A DNA stretch of 64,000 bases, taken from positions 62,001 to 126,000 of the forward strand of contig NZ_LGSS01000003.1 in NCBI RefSeq assembly GCF_001190785.1, written 5' to 3'. Shown in pieces: positions 52,541-63,020 of this stretch (positions within the stretch are counted from its first letter, which is position 1; every line of letters starts with the position of its first letter). The stretch comes from Gottschalkia purinilytica. Lineage in GTDB: Bacteria; Bacillota; Clostridia; Tissierellales; Gottschalkiaceae. The translations under genes were made by a program, and so were the position numbers. The notes under the pieces were generated by a model. It was not told the origin of the DNA. It ran no database searches and saw nothing but the letters and a program-made list of their open reading frames with translations.

Positions 52541-52984
52541 TTATTTTAAGTTTTCTCTTATTATTTTATTAACCAAACTGCCATCTGCTCTACCTTTAAC
52601 TTTAGGTAAGACATTTGACATTATTTTTCCCATATCTTTTACACTACTTGCGCCAACTTCTTCTATAGCAGCCTTAACAATTACTTTTAACTCTTCTTCT
52701 GTTAACTGTAGTGGTAAGTACTCAAGCAGAATTTGTATTTCTTTTTCAGTAAGTTCGACTAAATCTTGTCTATCACCTTTTTTAAAGTCATCTATTACAT
52801 CTCTTTTCTGCTTTACTTGCTTAGATATTATATCTATTATACCATCGTCATCTAATTCTATTCTTTCATCAACTTCTTTTTGTTTTATAGCTGCTCTTAT
52901 CATAGTGACAACATTTTTACGAACTTTATCCCTATCCTTCATAGATGCTTTTAAATCATCCATTAATTTATCTTTTAGGGACAT
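52541..52984 (-). CDS. yqeY: YqeY/GatB-related protein
   Basis: A 147-residue protein; the ATG at 52984 has GAGGTGATAT upstream. It belongs to the GatB/YqeY family (SLKDKLMDDLKASMKDRDKV; IQILLEYLPLQLTEEELKVI; KVKGRADGSLVNKIIRENLK). The C-terminal helical part resembles the tail domain of amidotransferase subunit GatB; the cellular role is undefined. It is encoded directly behind rpsU, as in most Firmicutes. Confidence 0.93.
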   Translation of the reverse strand: MSLKDKLMDDLKASMKDRDKVRKNVVTMIRAAIKQKEVDERIELDDDGIIDIISKQVKQKRDVIDDFKKGDRQDLVELTEKEIQILLEYLPLQLTEEELKVIVKAAIEEVGASSVKDMGKIMSNVLPKVKGRADGSLVNKIIRENLK

Positions 52985-52996
52985 ATATATCACCTC

Positions 52997-53179
52997 TTAT
53001 CTGGTTTTGCTACTTTTTCTTCTTGCAGCTTCAGATTTCTTTTTACGCTTCACACTTGGTTTTTCATAATGCTCTCTTTTTCTAGCCTCAGCTAAGACAC
53101 CAGCTCTAGCGCATTGTCTTTTAAATCTTTTTAGGGCATTTTCTAATGTTTCGTTTTCACCAACTCTAATTTCTGACAT
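52997..53179 (-). CDS. rpsU: 30S ribosomal protein bS21
   Basis: A 60-residue, very basic ribosomal protein; the ATG at 53179 behind GGGAGGGAG gives the canonical start [20 protein letters not shown]. The Arg/Lys-rich tail contacts 16S rRNA near the platform and the anti-Shine-Dalgarno site. Confidence 0.96.
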   Translation of the reverse strand: MSEIRVGENETLENALKRFKRQCARAGVLAEARKREHYEKPSVKRKKKSEAARRKSSKTR

Positions 53180-53307
53180 TCGATTCTCCCTCCCCTCAAC
53201 CACCACTACAAAAGGGTTCTTATTTATGCTACATTACTGTATTTCAGTAAGTGGAATTCGGCACTAGATTATTATACATTAAATCCATACTTTATGCAAC
53301 TTTTATT

Positions 53308-53685
<378 letters not shown>

Positions 53686-53713
53686 TTATTCAACAAAGTG
53701 TCGAAAGACTCCT

Positions 53714-55024
53714 TTATTTTGATAATATTTCTCCAAGTAAATTTTCATTTTCTAAAGCCTTAATAGTAACTGGGACTATTTCTCCCTCTAGAGACTTATC
53801 TCCGGGTGCTAAGACTCTTACATAGTTAGTTGTATAACCTTCTATAAATCCTTCCTTATACTTTGATTCTTCTTCAAATAGTACATCTGTAACTTTATCT
53901 ATAAATTTATTGTTAAATTCTCTAGTTAACTCTTCTCCTAATTTTATGAGTTTTTTACTTCTTTCATGTTTAGTATTTCCATCAATTTGTCCTTCAAGTT
54001 TAGTAGCAGGAGTTCCTTTTCTAGGTGAATACTGAAATACATGTATTCTAGAGAATCCTATTTCTTTTACAAAGTTAAATGTTTCATTATATTCTGCTTC
54101 TGTTTCTCCTGGAAATCCAACTATAATATCGGTTGTAAGTGCTACATCAGGCATATATTTTTTTATAATATCTACAATTTCTTTGTATTGTTTAGTAGTA
54201 TATTTCCTATTCATTCTTTTTAGAACAGTATCACTTCCACTTTGTAATGATAAATGAAAATGATCGCATACTTTACTTAAGCTTGAAAATCTATTCATAA
54301 ATTCATCTGTTACTATAGTAGGTTCTATAGAGCTTAATCTTATGCGTTCTATTCCCTCTATTTCATTTACTTTTTCTATAACATCTATAAGTCTAACTTT
54401 CCCCAAATCTTTTCCATATGAAGCAACATGTATTCCTGTAAGTACAACTTCTTTAAATCCTTTTTCAGATAGATTTTCCACTTCTGATATTATATTATCT
54501 AACTTTCTACTTCTAATAGGTCCACGTGCATATGGTATTATGCAATATGAACAAAACTGATTACATCCTTCTTGTATTTTTAAGAATGCTCTTGTTCTGC
54601 CTTTTACTTCATCTATTTTCATTTCTTCAAATTCTCTTATTTCCATTATATCAGTAACTAAATTTATCTTATTTCTTTTTTCTCTAACTTCTTCACATAG
54701 ATTTACTATTTTTTTTCTATCATTTGTCCCTAAAATAATGTCTACTTGTTCTATCTTTGATACTTCTTCAGGTGATACTTGAGCATAACATCCTACAACT
54801 GCTATTACAGCATCTTCATTTTTATTTTTAGATCTTCTAATGAATTGTCTAGACTTTTTATCTCCTAGATTAGTAACTGTACATGTATTTATTACATATA
54901 CATCAGCTATATCCTCTTCTCCTACTATCTCATAACCTTCTTTTTGAAATAGTTCTGACATAGCCTCTGTCTCGTATTGATTAACTTTACATCCTAGAGT
55001 ATAAAATGCAACTCTTTTGTTCAT
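53714..55024 (-). CDS. mtaB: tRNA t6A37 methylthiotransferase
   Basis: A 436-residue radical SAM enzyme. The UPF0004 domain (1-125) has Cys ligands in FYTLGCKVNQYETEAM, VINTCTVTN and VVGCYAQ. The radical SAM cluster is EGCNQFCSYCIIPYARG; a TRAM domain is at the C-terminus. It converts t6A to ms2t6A at position 37 of tRNA. It follows rsmE in one operon with the dnaK genes upstream. Confidence 0.95.
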   Translation of the reverse strand: MNKRVAFYTLGCKVNQYETEAMSELFQKEGYEIVGEEDIADVYVINTCTVTNLGDKKSRQFIRRSKNKNEDAVIAVVGCYAQVSPEEVSKIEQVDIILGTNDRKKIVNLCEEVREKRNKINLVTDIMEIREFEEMKIDEVKGRTRAFLKIQEGCNQFCSYCIIPYARGPIRSRKLDNIISEVENLSEKGFKEVVLTGIHVASYGKDLGKVRLIDVIEKVNEIEGIERIRLSSIEPTIVTDEFMNRFSSLSKVCDHFHLSLQSGSDTVLKRMNRKYTTKQYKEIVDIIKKYMPDVALTTDIIVGFPGETEAEYNETFNFVKEIGFSRIHVFQYSPRKGTPATKLEGQIDGNTKHERSKKLIKLGEELTREFNNKFIDKVTDVLFEEESKYKEGFIEGYTTNYVRVLAPGDKSLEGEIVPVTIKALENENLLGEILSK

Positions 55025-55770
55025 TAAATCACTCCTAAATCTCCAAGTTCATATAAAACTATAGCTGAAGTAGTAAGTCCAGCAGTTTCAGTTCTTAATA
55101 TTCTAGGACCAAGAGTAACTATATGAGCATTTATGTTCTTTAGTTCATTTATTTCTGACTCTTCAAATCCTCCCTCTGGACCAATCAATATATTAATTTT
55201 TTTTCCTTTGTAGCTGTTTATTACATCCTTCAATGAAACTTGGTTTTCATTTTCATAAGGAACCAATACAAAATCTTCATTAGTTAGTATATTCACAACT
55301 TCCTTTAATGTTAATATATTTGTAACTTCAGGAATAAGTCCTCTTTTACTTTGTTTTGCAGCTTCTTCAGCTATTCTTTGCCATCTATCTATTTTTTTAT
55401 CTTCTTTTTTTCTATCTTGTATTTTTACTACTGTTCGATCCGTTATAACAGGTATAATTTTCCTTACTCCTATTTCAGTTGCTTTTTGAACAATAATATC
55501 CATCTTTGATGATTTAGGAATACCTTGATATAAATTTATTTCAATAGGAGGCTCTCCTTTTGATTTATATTTTTCTATAATTTCACATAATATATTATGC
55601 TTACTTATTTCTTTAATCTTTACTATATAGTCATTTTCTTCTTTATCACAAATTGATATTACACTATCTATATCTAATCTTAATACATTTTTTATATGCT
55701 TAACATCTTCACCAATGATTTCTATATTACTCTCAGTAATATTATCTTTATCTACAAAAAATCTATGCAT
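55024..55770 (-). CDS. rsmE: 16S rRNA (uracil-1498-N3)-methyltransferase
   Basis: A 248-residue SPOUT methyltransferase. The SAM-binding knot contains ILIGPEGGFEESEI and ILRTETAGL. It modifies U1498 in helix 44 of 16S rRNA. Its start overlaps the end of prmA by 8 bases and its stop overlaps the mtaB start, so translation is coupled. Confidence 0.95.
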   Translation of the reverse strand: MHRFFVDKDNITESNIEIIGEDVKHIKNVLRLDIDSVISICDKEENDYIVKIKEISKHNILCEIIEKYKSKGEPPIEINLYQGIPKSSKMDIIVQKATEIGVRKIIPVITDRTVVKIQDRKKEDKKIDRWQRIAEEAAKQSKRGLIPEVTNILTLKEVVNILTNEDFVLVPYENENQVSLKDVINSYKGKKINILIGPEGGFEESEINELKNINAHIVTLGPRILRTETAGLTTSAIVLYELGDLGVI

Positions 55771-56719
55771 TTTTACACCCTTCTTTTATCTTCGAAACTA
55801 TAGAAGCCCATTCTCCCATAGTAATTATATCAATTACTTCTAATCCATCTTCTTCTAGGGCATTCTTTACCCTATCAATTTTTTCTAATATTATACCAGA
55901 AGCTATAAATAATCCATCTTTAGTTAAAACCTTTTTAATATCTTTAGTCAATATAACTATAACTTCTGCTATTATATTGGCAACTATTATATCCGCTTTT
56001 TCATCAACTACATCTAATAAATTGCCATGTCTTATATCTATAATATCATCTACATTATTTATCTTTTTATTTTCATTAGATACTTTTATTGCTAATTCAT
56101 CTAAATCTACACCTATTACTTTTTTAGCTCCAAGTTTTGCAGCAGCTACTGACAATATTCCACTTCCACATCCTACATCAACTATTACATGATCACTTTT
56201 TACATGCTTTTCTAACTCTCTTATACATAGAATCGTAGTTTCATGTGTACCTGTTCCAAAAGCCATTCCAGGGTCTAATTCAAGAACTATATCTTCATCT
56301 TGTTCCTCATATTTTTCCCATGAAGGTTTTACTACTACTCTTTCACCTATTTTTTTTGGCTTATAATACTTTTTCCAAGCATGTTCCCAGTCTTTCTCGT
56401 CTACTTGAGATAGTGATACTTCACCTAACCCTTTATCAAGATTATATTGTGGTATTTTTTCTATACTTTGTTTTATTAACTCTATCTTATCAATTAAATC
56501 CTCACTTTCTGGAAAGTAAGCCTTAACTATTACACCTTCAAACTTTTGGTCCAGTAGATTTGGATCTATATAATCCCAATCTTCCTCATTTTTAGCTTGT
56601 AAAATTATATCATTCGGATCTTCTATAGCTAATCCACCAACACCTAGTTCATATAAAATGTTTGATACAACTTCAACCGCCTCAGTAGTAGTTTTTATCT
56701 GGACCTCAATCCACTTCAT
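55763..56719 (-). CDS. prmA: Ribosomal protein L11 methyltransferase
   Basis: A 318-residue enzyme; ATG at 56719 with AAGGATG upstream gives the usual start MKWIEVQIKTTTEAVE, and the extra 14 in-frame residues upstream are not part of the family. The SAM motif is VIVDVGCGSGILSVAA; the catalytic NIIAEVIV is present. It trimethylates L11. Confidence 0.96.
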   Translation of the reverse strand: MKWIEVQIKTTTEAVEVVSNILYELGVGGLAIEDPNDIILQAKNEEDWDYIDPNLLDQKFEGVIVKAYFPESEDLIDKIELIKQSIEKIPQYNLDKGLGEVSLSQVDEKDWEHAWKKYYKPKKIGERVVVKPSWEKYEEQDEDIVLELDPGMAFGTGTHETTILCIRELEKHVKSDHVIVDVGCGSGILSVAAAKLGAKKVIGVDLDELAIKVSNENKKINNVDDIIDIRHGNLLDVVDEKADIIVANIIAEVIVILTKDIKKVLTKDGLFIASGIILEKIDRVKNALEEDGLEVIDIITMGEWASIVSKIKEGCKNA

Positions 56720-56841
56720 AACTTTCACATCCTTCTTAAATTTACCTAGTTTGTTTTTCACAAATTATTATAACCCATATATATTAAAAAAACTAGTAAA
56801 ATATCGAATAAACAAGATTATAGACTAATTCTCCCAAAAAA

Positions 56842-56872
56842 TTATAAGCGTGATTTTTTATCACGCTTATAA
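56842..56872 (-). terminator. Terminator between dnaJ and prmA
   Basis: TTATAAGCGTGAT pairs with ATCACGCTTATAA around a short T loop. It lies just after the dnaJ stop; partial read-through to prmA is possible. Confidence 0.75.
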
Positions 56873-56877
56873 TTATA

Positions 56878-58023
56878 TTAATTTCCAAAAGCATCCTTTA
56901 CTTTATCAAAGAATCCTTTTTTATTTTCATGAATAGACTCTTCACTTTCTTCAGCAAGCTGTTTTAATAACTCTCTTTGCTTGTCAGTAAGCTTAGTAGG
57001 AACTTTAACTACAACTCTTACATATTGATCTCCTCTTCTACCAGTTTTGAGACTAGGAATTCCTTTGTTTTTTAATCTAAATATAGTTCCTGTTTGTGTT
57101 CCTTCTGGTATAGAATATCTTAACTTACCATCTAAAGAAGGTACTTCTAAGTCTGCACCTAGTGAAGCCTGCGTAAATGATATTGGTATTTCACATATAA
57201 TGTCATTGCCTTCTCTTGAGAAAATTTCGTGTGGTTTTACTTCTATATAAACGTATAAGTCCCCTCTAGGTCCACCTTTATCTCCTGCTTCTCCTTCTCC
57301 TCTTAAGGATATAACTGAACCATTATCCACACCTGCTGGAATCTTTATATTGAGTACTCTTGATTTTCTCTCTTTACCACTACCGTGACACTTTGTACAT
57401 GGATCTTTTATTGTTTCTCCTGTACCTTTACAACTTTCACAAACTCCTACTCTTACAAACTGACCAAATGGAGTTTTTTGTGCATATTGGACTTCTCCTG
57501 TACCATTACAGTTTGAACAAGTCTGTTTTTCTGTACCTGGTTTAGCTCCTGTTCCACTACAAGTTGAGCAATTTTCTGTTCTATCTACTTTTATTTCTTT
57601 TTCAGTACCAAATGCAGCTTCCTCAAATTCAATATCTACCTTTATTTTTATGTCAGCACCTTTTCTAGGTCCTGTTCTTCTGGCATTTGAGAAGCCACCT
57701 CCACCACCAAACATGTCGAATATATCTTCAAATATATCTCCAAATCCGCCTGAGAAGTTTCCAGAGAATCCTTCAAATCCTCCAAATCCACCTTGACCAT
57801 TCATTCCTGCATGACCAAATCTATCATATTGAGATTTCTTTTGTGGATCACTTAAAACTTCATAAGCTTCATTTACTTCTTTAAATTTTTGTTCTGCTTC
57901 TTTATTATCAGGATTTAAATCTGGATGATACTGCTTTGCTAACTTTCTATATGCTCTTTTTATTTCTTGGTCGTTTGCACTTTTACTTACACCAAGAACC
58001 TCATAGTAATCTCTTTTACTCAC
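56878..58023 (-). CDS. dnaJ: Chaperone protein DnaJ
   Basis: A 381-residue type I J-protein; GTG at 58023 with GGCGGTG upstream gives the family start [14 protein letters not shown]. The J domain has YHPDL (His-Pro-Asp), the Gly/Phe region follows (about 70-125), and four CxxCxGxG zinc repeats ([32 protein letters not shown]) lie at about 150-220. It delivers substrates to DnaK and stimulates its ATPase. Confidence 0.97.
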   Translation of the reverse strand: MSKRDYYEVLGVSKSANDQEIKRAYRKLAKQYHPDLNPDNKEAEQKFKEVNEAYEVLSDPQKKSQYDRFGHAGMNGQGGFGGFEGFSGNFSGGFGDIFEDIFDMFGGGGGFSNARRTGPRKGADIKIKVDIEFEEAAFGTEKEIKVDRTENCSTCSGTGAKPGTEKQTCSNCNGTGEVQYAQKTPFGQFVRVGVCESCKGTGETIKDPCTKCHGSGKERKSRVLNIKIPAGVDNGSVISLRGEGEAGDKGGPRGDLYVYIEVKPHEIFSREGNDIICEIPISFTQASLGADLEVPSLDGKLRYSIPEGTQTGTIFRLKNKGIPSLKTGRRGDQYVRVVVKVPTKLTDKQRELLKQLAEESEESIHENKKGFFDKVKDAFGN

Positions 58024-58075
58024 ATTTTCACCGCCTTTCAATGTGTAGTATTATTTTTTTCATTTAATCCAAAAA

Positions 58076-58105
58076 TCAAAGCTAAATCAAAAGATTTAGC
58101 TTTGA
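58076..58105 (-). terminator. Hairpin between dnaK and dnaJ
   Basis: TCAAAGCTAAATC pairs with GATTTAGCTTTGA across four bases. Followed by T-rich sequence; probably a partial terminator or processing site that sets DnaK above DnaJ. Confidence 0.7.
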
Positions 58106-58114
58106 CTTATTTTA

Positions 58115-59962
58115 TTATTTTTTATCGTCTTCGTCAACAACTTCATAGTCTGCATCTACAACATTATCATCTTTTGGTTCACCTGATTGTTGAGTATTGT
58201 CTCCACCTTGGGCTTGTTGTGCTTGAGCTGCTTGCTCATACATTTTTTGTGATAACCCATGGAACTCGTTTGTTAATTCTTCAGTTTTAGCTTTAATATC
58301 ATCTATATCTGTTCCTTCTAATGCTTTTTTCAATTCATCTAATTTAGCTTGAACTTTTGACTTTTCATCTTCACTTACTTTGCCTTCTAAATCTTTTAAA
58401 GTTTTTTCAGTTTGATATACTAATGAGTCTGCATTATTTCTAACTTCAATAGATTCTTTATTCTTTTTATCTTCTTCTGCAAATTGTTCAGCCTCTTTAA
58501 CTTTTCTTTGAATTTCTTCTTCCGAAAGATTTGTTGAAGCTGTTATTGTAATTTTTTGTTCTTTTCCTGTTCCTAAATCTTTAGCTGAAACATTTACTAT
58601 ACCATTTGCATCTATATCAAAACTAACTTCTATTTGAGGAACTCCTCTTGGAGCTGGTGGTATTCCTGTTAATTGGAATCTTCCTAATGTAGTATTCCCA
58701 CTAGCCATTTCACGTTCCCCTTGAAGTACATGTATGTCAACTGCTGTTTGATTATCAGCTGCTGTAGAGAACACTTGGCTTTTCTTAGTTGGTATAGTTG
58801 TATTTCTTTCTATAAGCTTTGTAAATACTCCACCTAAAGTTTCTATACCTAGTGAAAGTGGAGTAACATCTAATAGTAATAAGTCTTTTACTTCTCCACT
58901 TAATACACCTGCTTGAATAGCAGCACCTAATGCAACTACCTCATCAGGGTTAACTCCTCTATGAGGATCTTTACCAGTTAAATTCTTAACTGCTTGCTGT
59001 ACAGCTGGTATTCTTGTTGATCCACCTACTAATATAACTTTATCTATATCTGCTGGAGTTAATCCTGCATCATTTAAAGCTTTTTTAACTGGATCTAATG
59101 TTCTTTGAACTAAATGACTAGTTAATTCTTCAAATTTAGCTCTTGATAAATCTATATTTAAGTGTTTAGGTCCTTCTTGTGTAGCTGTAATAAATGGTAA
59201 ATTAATATTACTTGACATTACACTTGATAACTCTTTCTTAGCTTTTTCTGCTGCCTCTTTTAATCTTTGAAGAGACATGTTATCATTTCTTAGGTCAACA
59301 CCATTTTCTTTCTTAAATTCTTCAGCTAAGTAATCAATTATTGCTTGGTCAAAATCATCTCCACCAAGGCTATTATCTCCACTTGTAGAAATAACTTCAA
59401 ATACTCCATCACCTAACTCTAGTATCGATACGTCAAATGTACCTCCACCTAAGTCAAATACCATTATTTTGTGTTGTTCTTCATCTTTATCTAACCCATA
59501 AGCTAAAGATGCAGCAGTTGGTTCATTTATAATTCTTCTAACATTTAATCCTGCTATTTTTCCAGCATCTTTAGTAGCCTGTCTTTGAGCATCTGTATAA
59601 TAAGCTGGAACTGTGATAACTACATCTGTAATAGTTTCTCCTAAGTATGCTTCAGCATCTGATTTTAGTTTTTGTAGTATCATAGCTGATATATCTTGAG
59701 GAGTATATTCCTTTCCATCTATAGTATCTTTATGATTTGTACCCATATGTCTTTTTATAGACGCAATAGTTCTATCTGGATTAGTAACAGACTGTCTTTT
59801 TGCAGTTTCCCCTACTAATCTTTCTCCTTCTTTTGTAAATGCAACAACAGAAGGTGTAGTTCTATTTCCTTCAGTATTAGCAATAACTATAGGTTCTCCA
59901 CCTTCCATAACAGCAACACAAGAGTTTGTAGTACCTAAGTCAATACCAATAATTTTACTCAT
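58115..59962 (-). CDS. dnaK: Chaperone protein DnaK (Hsp70)
   Basis: A 615-residue Hsp70. The nucleotide-binding domain contains [28 protein letters not shown] and [14 protein letters not shown]; the substrate-binding domain starts about residue 365 ([18 protein letters not shown]). The Gln/Ala-rich lid ends EVVDEDDKK. It is encoded between grpE and dnaJ and controlled through HrcA/CIRCE. Confidence 0.98.
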   Translation of the reverse strand: MSKIIGIDLGTTNSCVAVMEGGEPIVIANTEGNRTTPSVVAFTKEGERLVGETAKRQSVTNPDRTIASIKRHMGTNHKDTIDGKEYTPQDISAMILQKLKSDAEAYLGETITDVVITVPAYYTDAQRQATKDAGKIAGLNVRRIINEPTAASLAYGLDKDEEQHKIMVFDLGGGTFDVSILELGDGVFEVISTSGDNSLGGDDFDQAIIDYLAEEFKKENGVDLRNDNMSLQRLKEAAEKAKKELSSVMSSNINLPFITATQEGPKHLNIDLSRAKFEELTSHLVQRTLDPVKKALNDAGLTPADIDKVILVGGSTRIPAVQQAVKNLTGKDPHRGVNPDEVVALGAAIQAGVLSGEVKDLLLLDVTPLSLGIETLGGVFTKLIERNTTIPTKKSQVFSTAADNQTAVDIHVLQGEREMASGNTTLGRFQLTGIPPAPRGVPQIEVSFDIDANGIVNVSAKDLGTGKEQKITITASTNLSEEEIQRKVKEAEQFAEEDKKNKESIEVRNNADSLVYQTEKTLKDLEGKVSEDEKSKVQAKLDELKKALEGTDIDDIKAKTEELTNEFHGLSQKMYEQAAQAQQAQGGDNTQQSGEPKDDNVVDADYEVVDEDDKK

Positions 59963-59989
59963 ATTAATTCCTCCTTCTTATGTAATTAT

Positions 59990-60571
59990 CTATTTAGATA
60001 CCATTACCATACTTGGTCTAATGACTTTATCTTTTAATTTATATCCTTTACCTAATACTTGTATTATTGTATCTTCTTCATGCTCATTACTCTCTTGCTG
60101 AGAAACTGCATAGTGATAATTTGGATCAAATTTTTCATTTAAAGCCTCTATTTCTTCTAAACCATGATTTTTTAGTATATCAATGAATTGTTTGTATACC
60201 ATTTCCATGCCTTCATAAAGAGCTTTATTTTCATCACTACACTCTACTGATAATGCTCTATCGAAATTATCTAATACAGGTAATATTTGAGTTAATAGGT
60301 TTTCAACTGCATATGCTATTGTTGATTCTTTTTCTTTTTCTACCCTTTTTTTGTAATTGGTAAAATCTGCTTGTAGTCTTAAGAACCTATTATTTAATTC
60401 TTCCATATCCTTTATACTATTTTCATACTTGCTTTTTAGTTCTTGAATATTTTCATTTTCATTAGCTTCTTTTATTGTAGCTTCTAAATTGCTATCTGCT
60501 TCTTCACATATCTCATCTTCTAGTTCATCATTAACCAAATCATCTTTTTTTGTAATATCTTCATTACTCAA
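59990..60571 (-). CDS. grpE: Nucleotide exchange factor GrpE
   Basis: A 193-residue protein; the likely start is TTG at 60571 with GGGGGG 8 bases upstream, since the 12 residues further upstream are atypical. A long acidic N-terminal coiled-coil (1-100) is followed by the conserved NRFLRLQADFTNYKKRVEKE and the C-terminal beta domain with GKGYKLKDKVIRPSMVMVSK. It releases ADP from DnaK. Confidence 0.95.
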   Translation of the reverse strand: MSNEDITKKDDLVNDELEDEICEEADSNLEATIKEANENENIQELKSKYENSIKDMEELNNRFLRLQADFTNYKKRVEKEKESTIAYAVENLLTQILPVLDNFDRALSVECSDENKALYEGMEMVYKQFIDILKNHGLEEIEALNEKFDPNYHYAVSQQESNEHEEDTIIQVLGKGYKLKDKVIRPSMVMVSK

Positions 60572-60624
60572 AACATTCCCCCCTCGAAATTCTTTATATA
60601 GGTGCAAGATATATCTTACACCTA

Positions 60625-61659
60625 TTACTCTGAAAGATAATTTTTAATTATCTCATTTAAATCTAAAGACAGTGATTTTACAGCTGTTATTACTCTCAAG
60701 TAATCCATTCTCGTAGGTCCTATAACTCCTATTTTGCCTATAGTTTTTCCATTTATACTATAGACTGCTGTTATGACACTACAATCTTGTATCTCTTCAT
60801 AAATATTCTCACTTCCTATGGTTACTTGAACGTCACTAAATTCACTATTTATCAGCATATCCATAACACTATTTTTATCTTCAATAAATGATAAAAATTG
60901 TTTGGCTTTAGATATATCATTATATTCTGGGAAGTTAAATATGTTAGTAACACCATCGAAGTATATTCCCATATCTTCTGTATCTTCTAAAGATTGTAGT
61001 ATTACTGGCATAATGCTACTAATAGAATATTTAAGTTCATACATTTCTCTAATTAGTCCTTCTTGAAAATCGTATCCTATATCTTCTATAGTAAGTCCTT
61101 TTAACTTTTCATTTAGGAAATTAGTCATGACATTTAAATTATCATAAGATATATTATCATTTGTTCTAAAAACTGCATTTTTTAGTATACCTGAATCTGT
61201 AACTAGAACTGCTAGTATTTTTGAATCATCAACTGGAACTAATTGTATACGTTTAATAGAACTTCTTTTTATTTGAGGAGCTATAGCTAATGACGTATAA
61301 TTAGTTATACTAGCTAATATTTTTGCTGCTCCTTGAATCAGTTGATCTATTTCTCTTCTTCCTTCTGTTAATTTATCTTTTAAGTCATTAGATAATATTG
61401 ATCCTATATCTAATGATGTCATGAGCTTATTAACATATAGTCTATATGCTTTATCTGATGGAATTCTTCCCGCAGAAGTATGAGGCTGAACTAAATAGCC
61501 AAGTTCTTCCAAATCAGACATCTCGTTTCTTATAGTAGCAGAACTAACTCCTAAGTCAAATTTTTTAGATATAGTTCTAGATCCAATAGGCTCTGCACTT
61601 ATTATATAACTCTGTATAATAGCATGTAAAACTTGTAACTTCCTTTCATCAAGCATCAT
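60625..61659 (-). CDS. hrcA: Heat-shock repressor HrcA
   Basis: A 344-residue repressor with an N-terminal winged HTH (SSATIRNEMSDLEELGYLVQ) and a C-terminal GAF-like domain. It binds CIRCE and blocks the hrcA-grpE-dnaK-dnaJ operon at normal temperature. It is the first gene of the operon, 37 bp behind its own operator. Confidence 0.97.
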   Translation of the reverse strand: MMLDERKLQVLHAIIQSYIISAEPIGSRTISKKFDLGVSSATIRNEMSDLEELGYLVQPHTSAGRIPSDKAYRLYVNKLMTSLDIGSILSNDLKDKLTEGRREIDQLIQGAAKILASITNYTSLAIAPQIKRSSIKRIQLVPVDDSKILAVLVTDSGILKNAVFRTNDNISYDNLNVMTNFLNEKLKGLTIEDIGYDFQEGLIREMYELKYSISSIMPVILQSLEDTEDMGIYFDGVTNIFNFPEYNDISKAKQFLSFIEDKNSVMDMLINSEFSDVQVTIGSENIYEEIQDCSVITAVYSINGKTIGKIGVIGPTRMDYLRVITAVKSLSLDLNEIIKNYLSE

Positions 61660-61695
61660 ACTAGCATCACATCCTGTAAGGCTTTAATCCTTTTA

Positions 61696-61722
61696 TTAGC
61701 ACTCAGTAGTATAGAGTGCTAA
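61696..61722. promoter_or_regulatory. CIRCE operator
   Basis: A perfect TTAGCACTC-N9-GAGTGCTAA, the binding site of HrcA, directly upstream of hrcA and downstream of its promoter. Confidence 0.97.
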
Positions 61723-61735
61723 TATTTATGTTTTT

Positions 61736-61764
61736 AAATTATCATTGTTAAATTATTTTGTCAA
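61736..61764 (-). promoter_or_regulatory. Promoter of the hrcA-dnaK operon
   Basis: Reverse-strand TTGACA (61759-61764), a 17-bp spacer and TAATTT (61736-61741); transcription starts just before or within CIRCE, which explains repression by HrcA. Confidence 0.75.
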
Positions 61765-61813
61765 TACCTTTTTTAAAGATTTATAAGCTATTTAATCTCA
61801 TTTACATTGTTTT

Positions 61814-62968
61814 TTAAGGAAGTACCTCCATAAAAACAATATTACATAAATCTAATCCTTTTTTAGTAAGTTTTACATTATAATCATTTTCTTCTAATAA
61901 TCCTTCTTCGATAAATTTGTCTAATTTTTTACCTAATACATCTCTTATTGTAATACCAAATCTCTTACTAAAATATTCTTTATTTATCCCATGTATTAGT
62001 CTAAGTCCTAATATTATATATTCTGCAATTTCCATATCTTTATCTATGAATTCCTTCTCTTCTTCGTATATTGGAAGTTTGTTCTCATCTATCATTTTAA
62101 AGTATTCTTCAAATTTTTCTGTATTTCCATATCTATAAGAATTTATATTTGAATGAGCTGATAATCCAACTCCAATATAAGGTTTTACTTTCCAATAGAT
62201 GATGTTATGATTACACTCATATCCCTGTTTTGCAAAATTAGATATTTCATATTGTTTATATCCATTTTTCTCCAACAATTCTATTGCTCCATGATACATC
62301 TTTCTCTCTACATCTTCTTCTGGAAGTCTTAGTTCATCTTTTTCATATTTAACATGAAATGGTGTTCCCTCTTCTATCTTCAAACTATAATATGATATGT
62401 GTTTTATATCTAATTTTATAATCTCTTTTAAAGTTTTGATGACGTCTTTATATGTTTGATTTGGCAAGTTAAACATTATATCTGTATTTATATTTTCAAA
62501 ACCTTGACTTCTAATTAATTCATAGGTATCAAGAAAGTCACGAGTAGTATGAATTCTACCTATTTGAGTTAATAAACTATCATTTAAAGTTTGTACCCCT
62601 AAACTTATTCTATTTATTCCTAATGATTTATATACTTTTAGTTTTTCAGTATTCAAAGTTTTTGGATTAGCTTCTAATGTAATCTCTTTCAAATGTGATA
62701 TATCTGCATTTTTATATATGTGGTTCAATATATCGTAAATATATTTTTCGTCTATAGCTGAAGGGGTTCCTCCTCCAAAGAATATCGTTTTTAAATTATA
62801 TCCCTTTAAATCATTAATATACAAATCAAGTTCTTTTTTTAAATACATAATATATTTTTCTACTAGATAGTTTTTATTTACATGAGAATTAAAATCACAG
62901 TAATAACACTTACTTTCACAGAAGGGTATATGAATGTAAAGTCCTAAGTCTTTCTTTTCCATGTTCAT
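61814..62968 (-). CDS. hemW: Radical SAM heme chaperone HemW
   Basis: A 384-residue protein of the HemN/HemW family starting at the ATG at 62968. The cluster motif is IPFCESKCYYCDF; the following GGGTPSA is the family glycine motif. The CxxxCxxC plus trailing residues are of the HemW type, which inserts heme into respiratory enzymes rather than acting as coproporphyrinogen oxidase. It lies between lepA and hrcA, the conserved Firmicutes order. Confidence 0.92.
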   Translation of the reverse strand: MNMEKKDLGLYIHIPFCESKCYYCDFNSHVNKNYLVEKYIMYLKKELDLYINDLKGYNLKTIFFGGGTPSAIDEKYIYDILNHIYKNADISHLKEITLEANPKTLNTEKLKVYKSLGINRISLGVQTLNDSLLTQIGRIHTTRDFLDTYELIRSQGFENINTDIMFNLPNQTYKDVIKTLKEIIKLDIKHISYYSLKIEEGTPFHVKYEKDELRLPEEDVERKMYHGAIELLEKNGYKQYEISNFAKQGYECNHNIIYWKVKPYIGVGLSAHSNINSYRYGNTEKFEEYFKMIDENKLPIYEEEKEFIDKDMEIAEYIILGLRLIHGINKEYFSKRFGITIRDVLGKKLDKFIEEGLLEENDYNVKLTKKGLDLCNIVFMEVLP

Positions 62969-62996
62969 TAATTTCTTTATCTCTCCTTTTAAAAAA

Positions 62997-63014
62997 TGCA
63001 CACTTTAAGTGTGC
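62997..63014 (-). terminator. Terminator of lepA
   Basis: TGCACACTT and AAGTGTGCA form a perfect dyad with T-runs on both sides, between lepA and hemW. Confidence 0.8.
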
Positions 63015-63020
63015 ATTTTT

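Noticed and set aside
53699..53705. A third TGTCGAA upstream of the HIT gene
   Set aside because: No TATAAT at the 21-bp distance; a 7-mer of this composition is expected several times by chance in this window.
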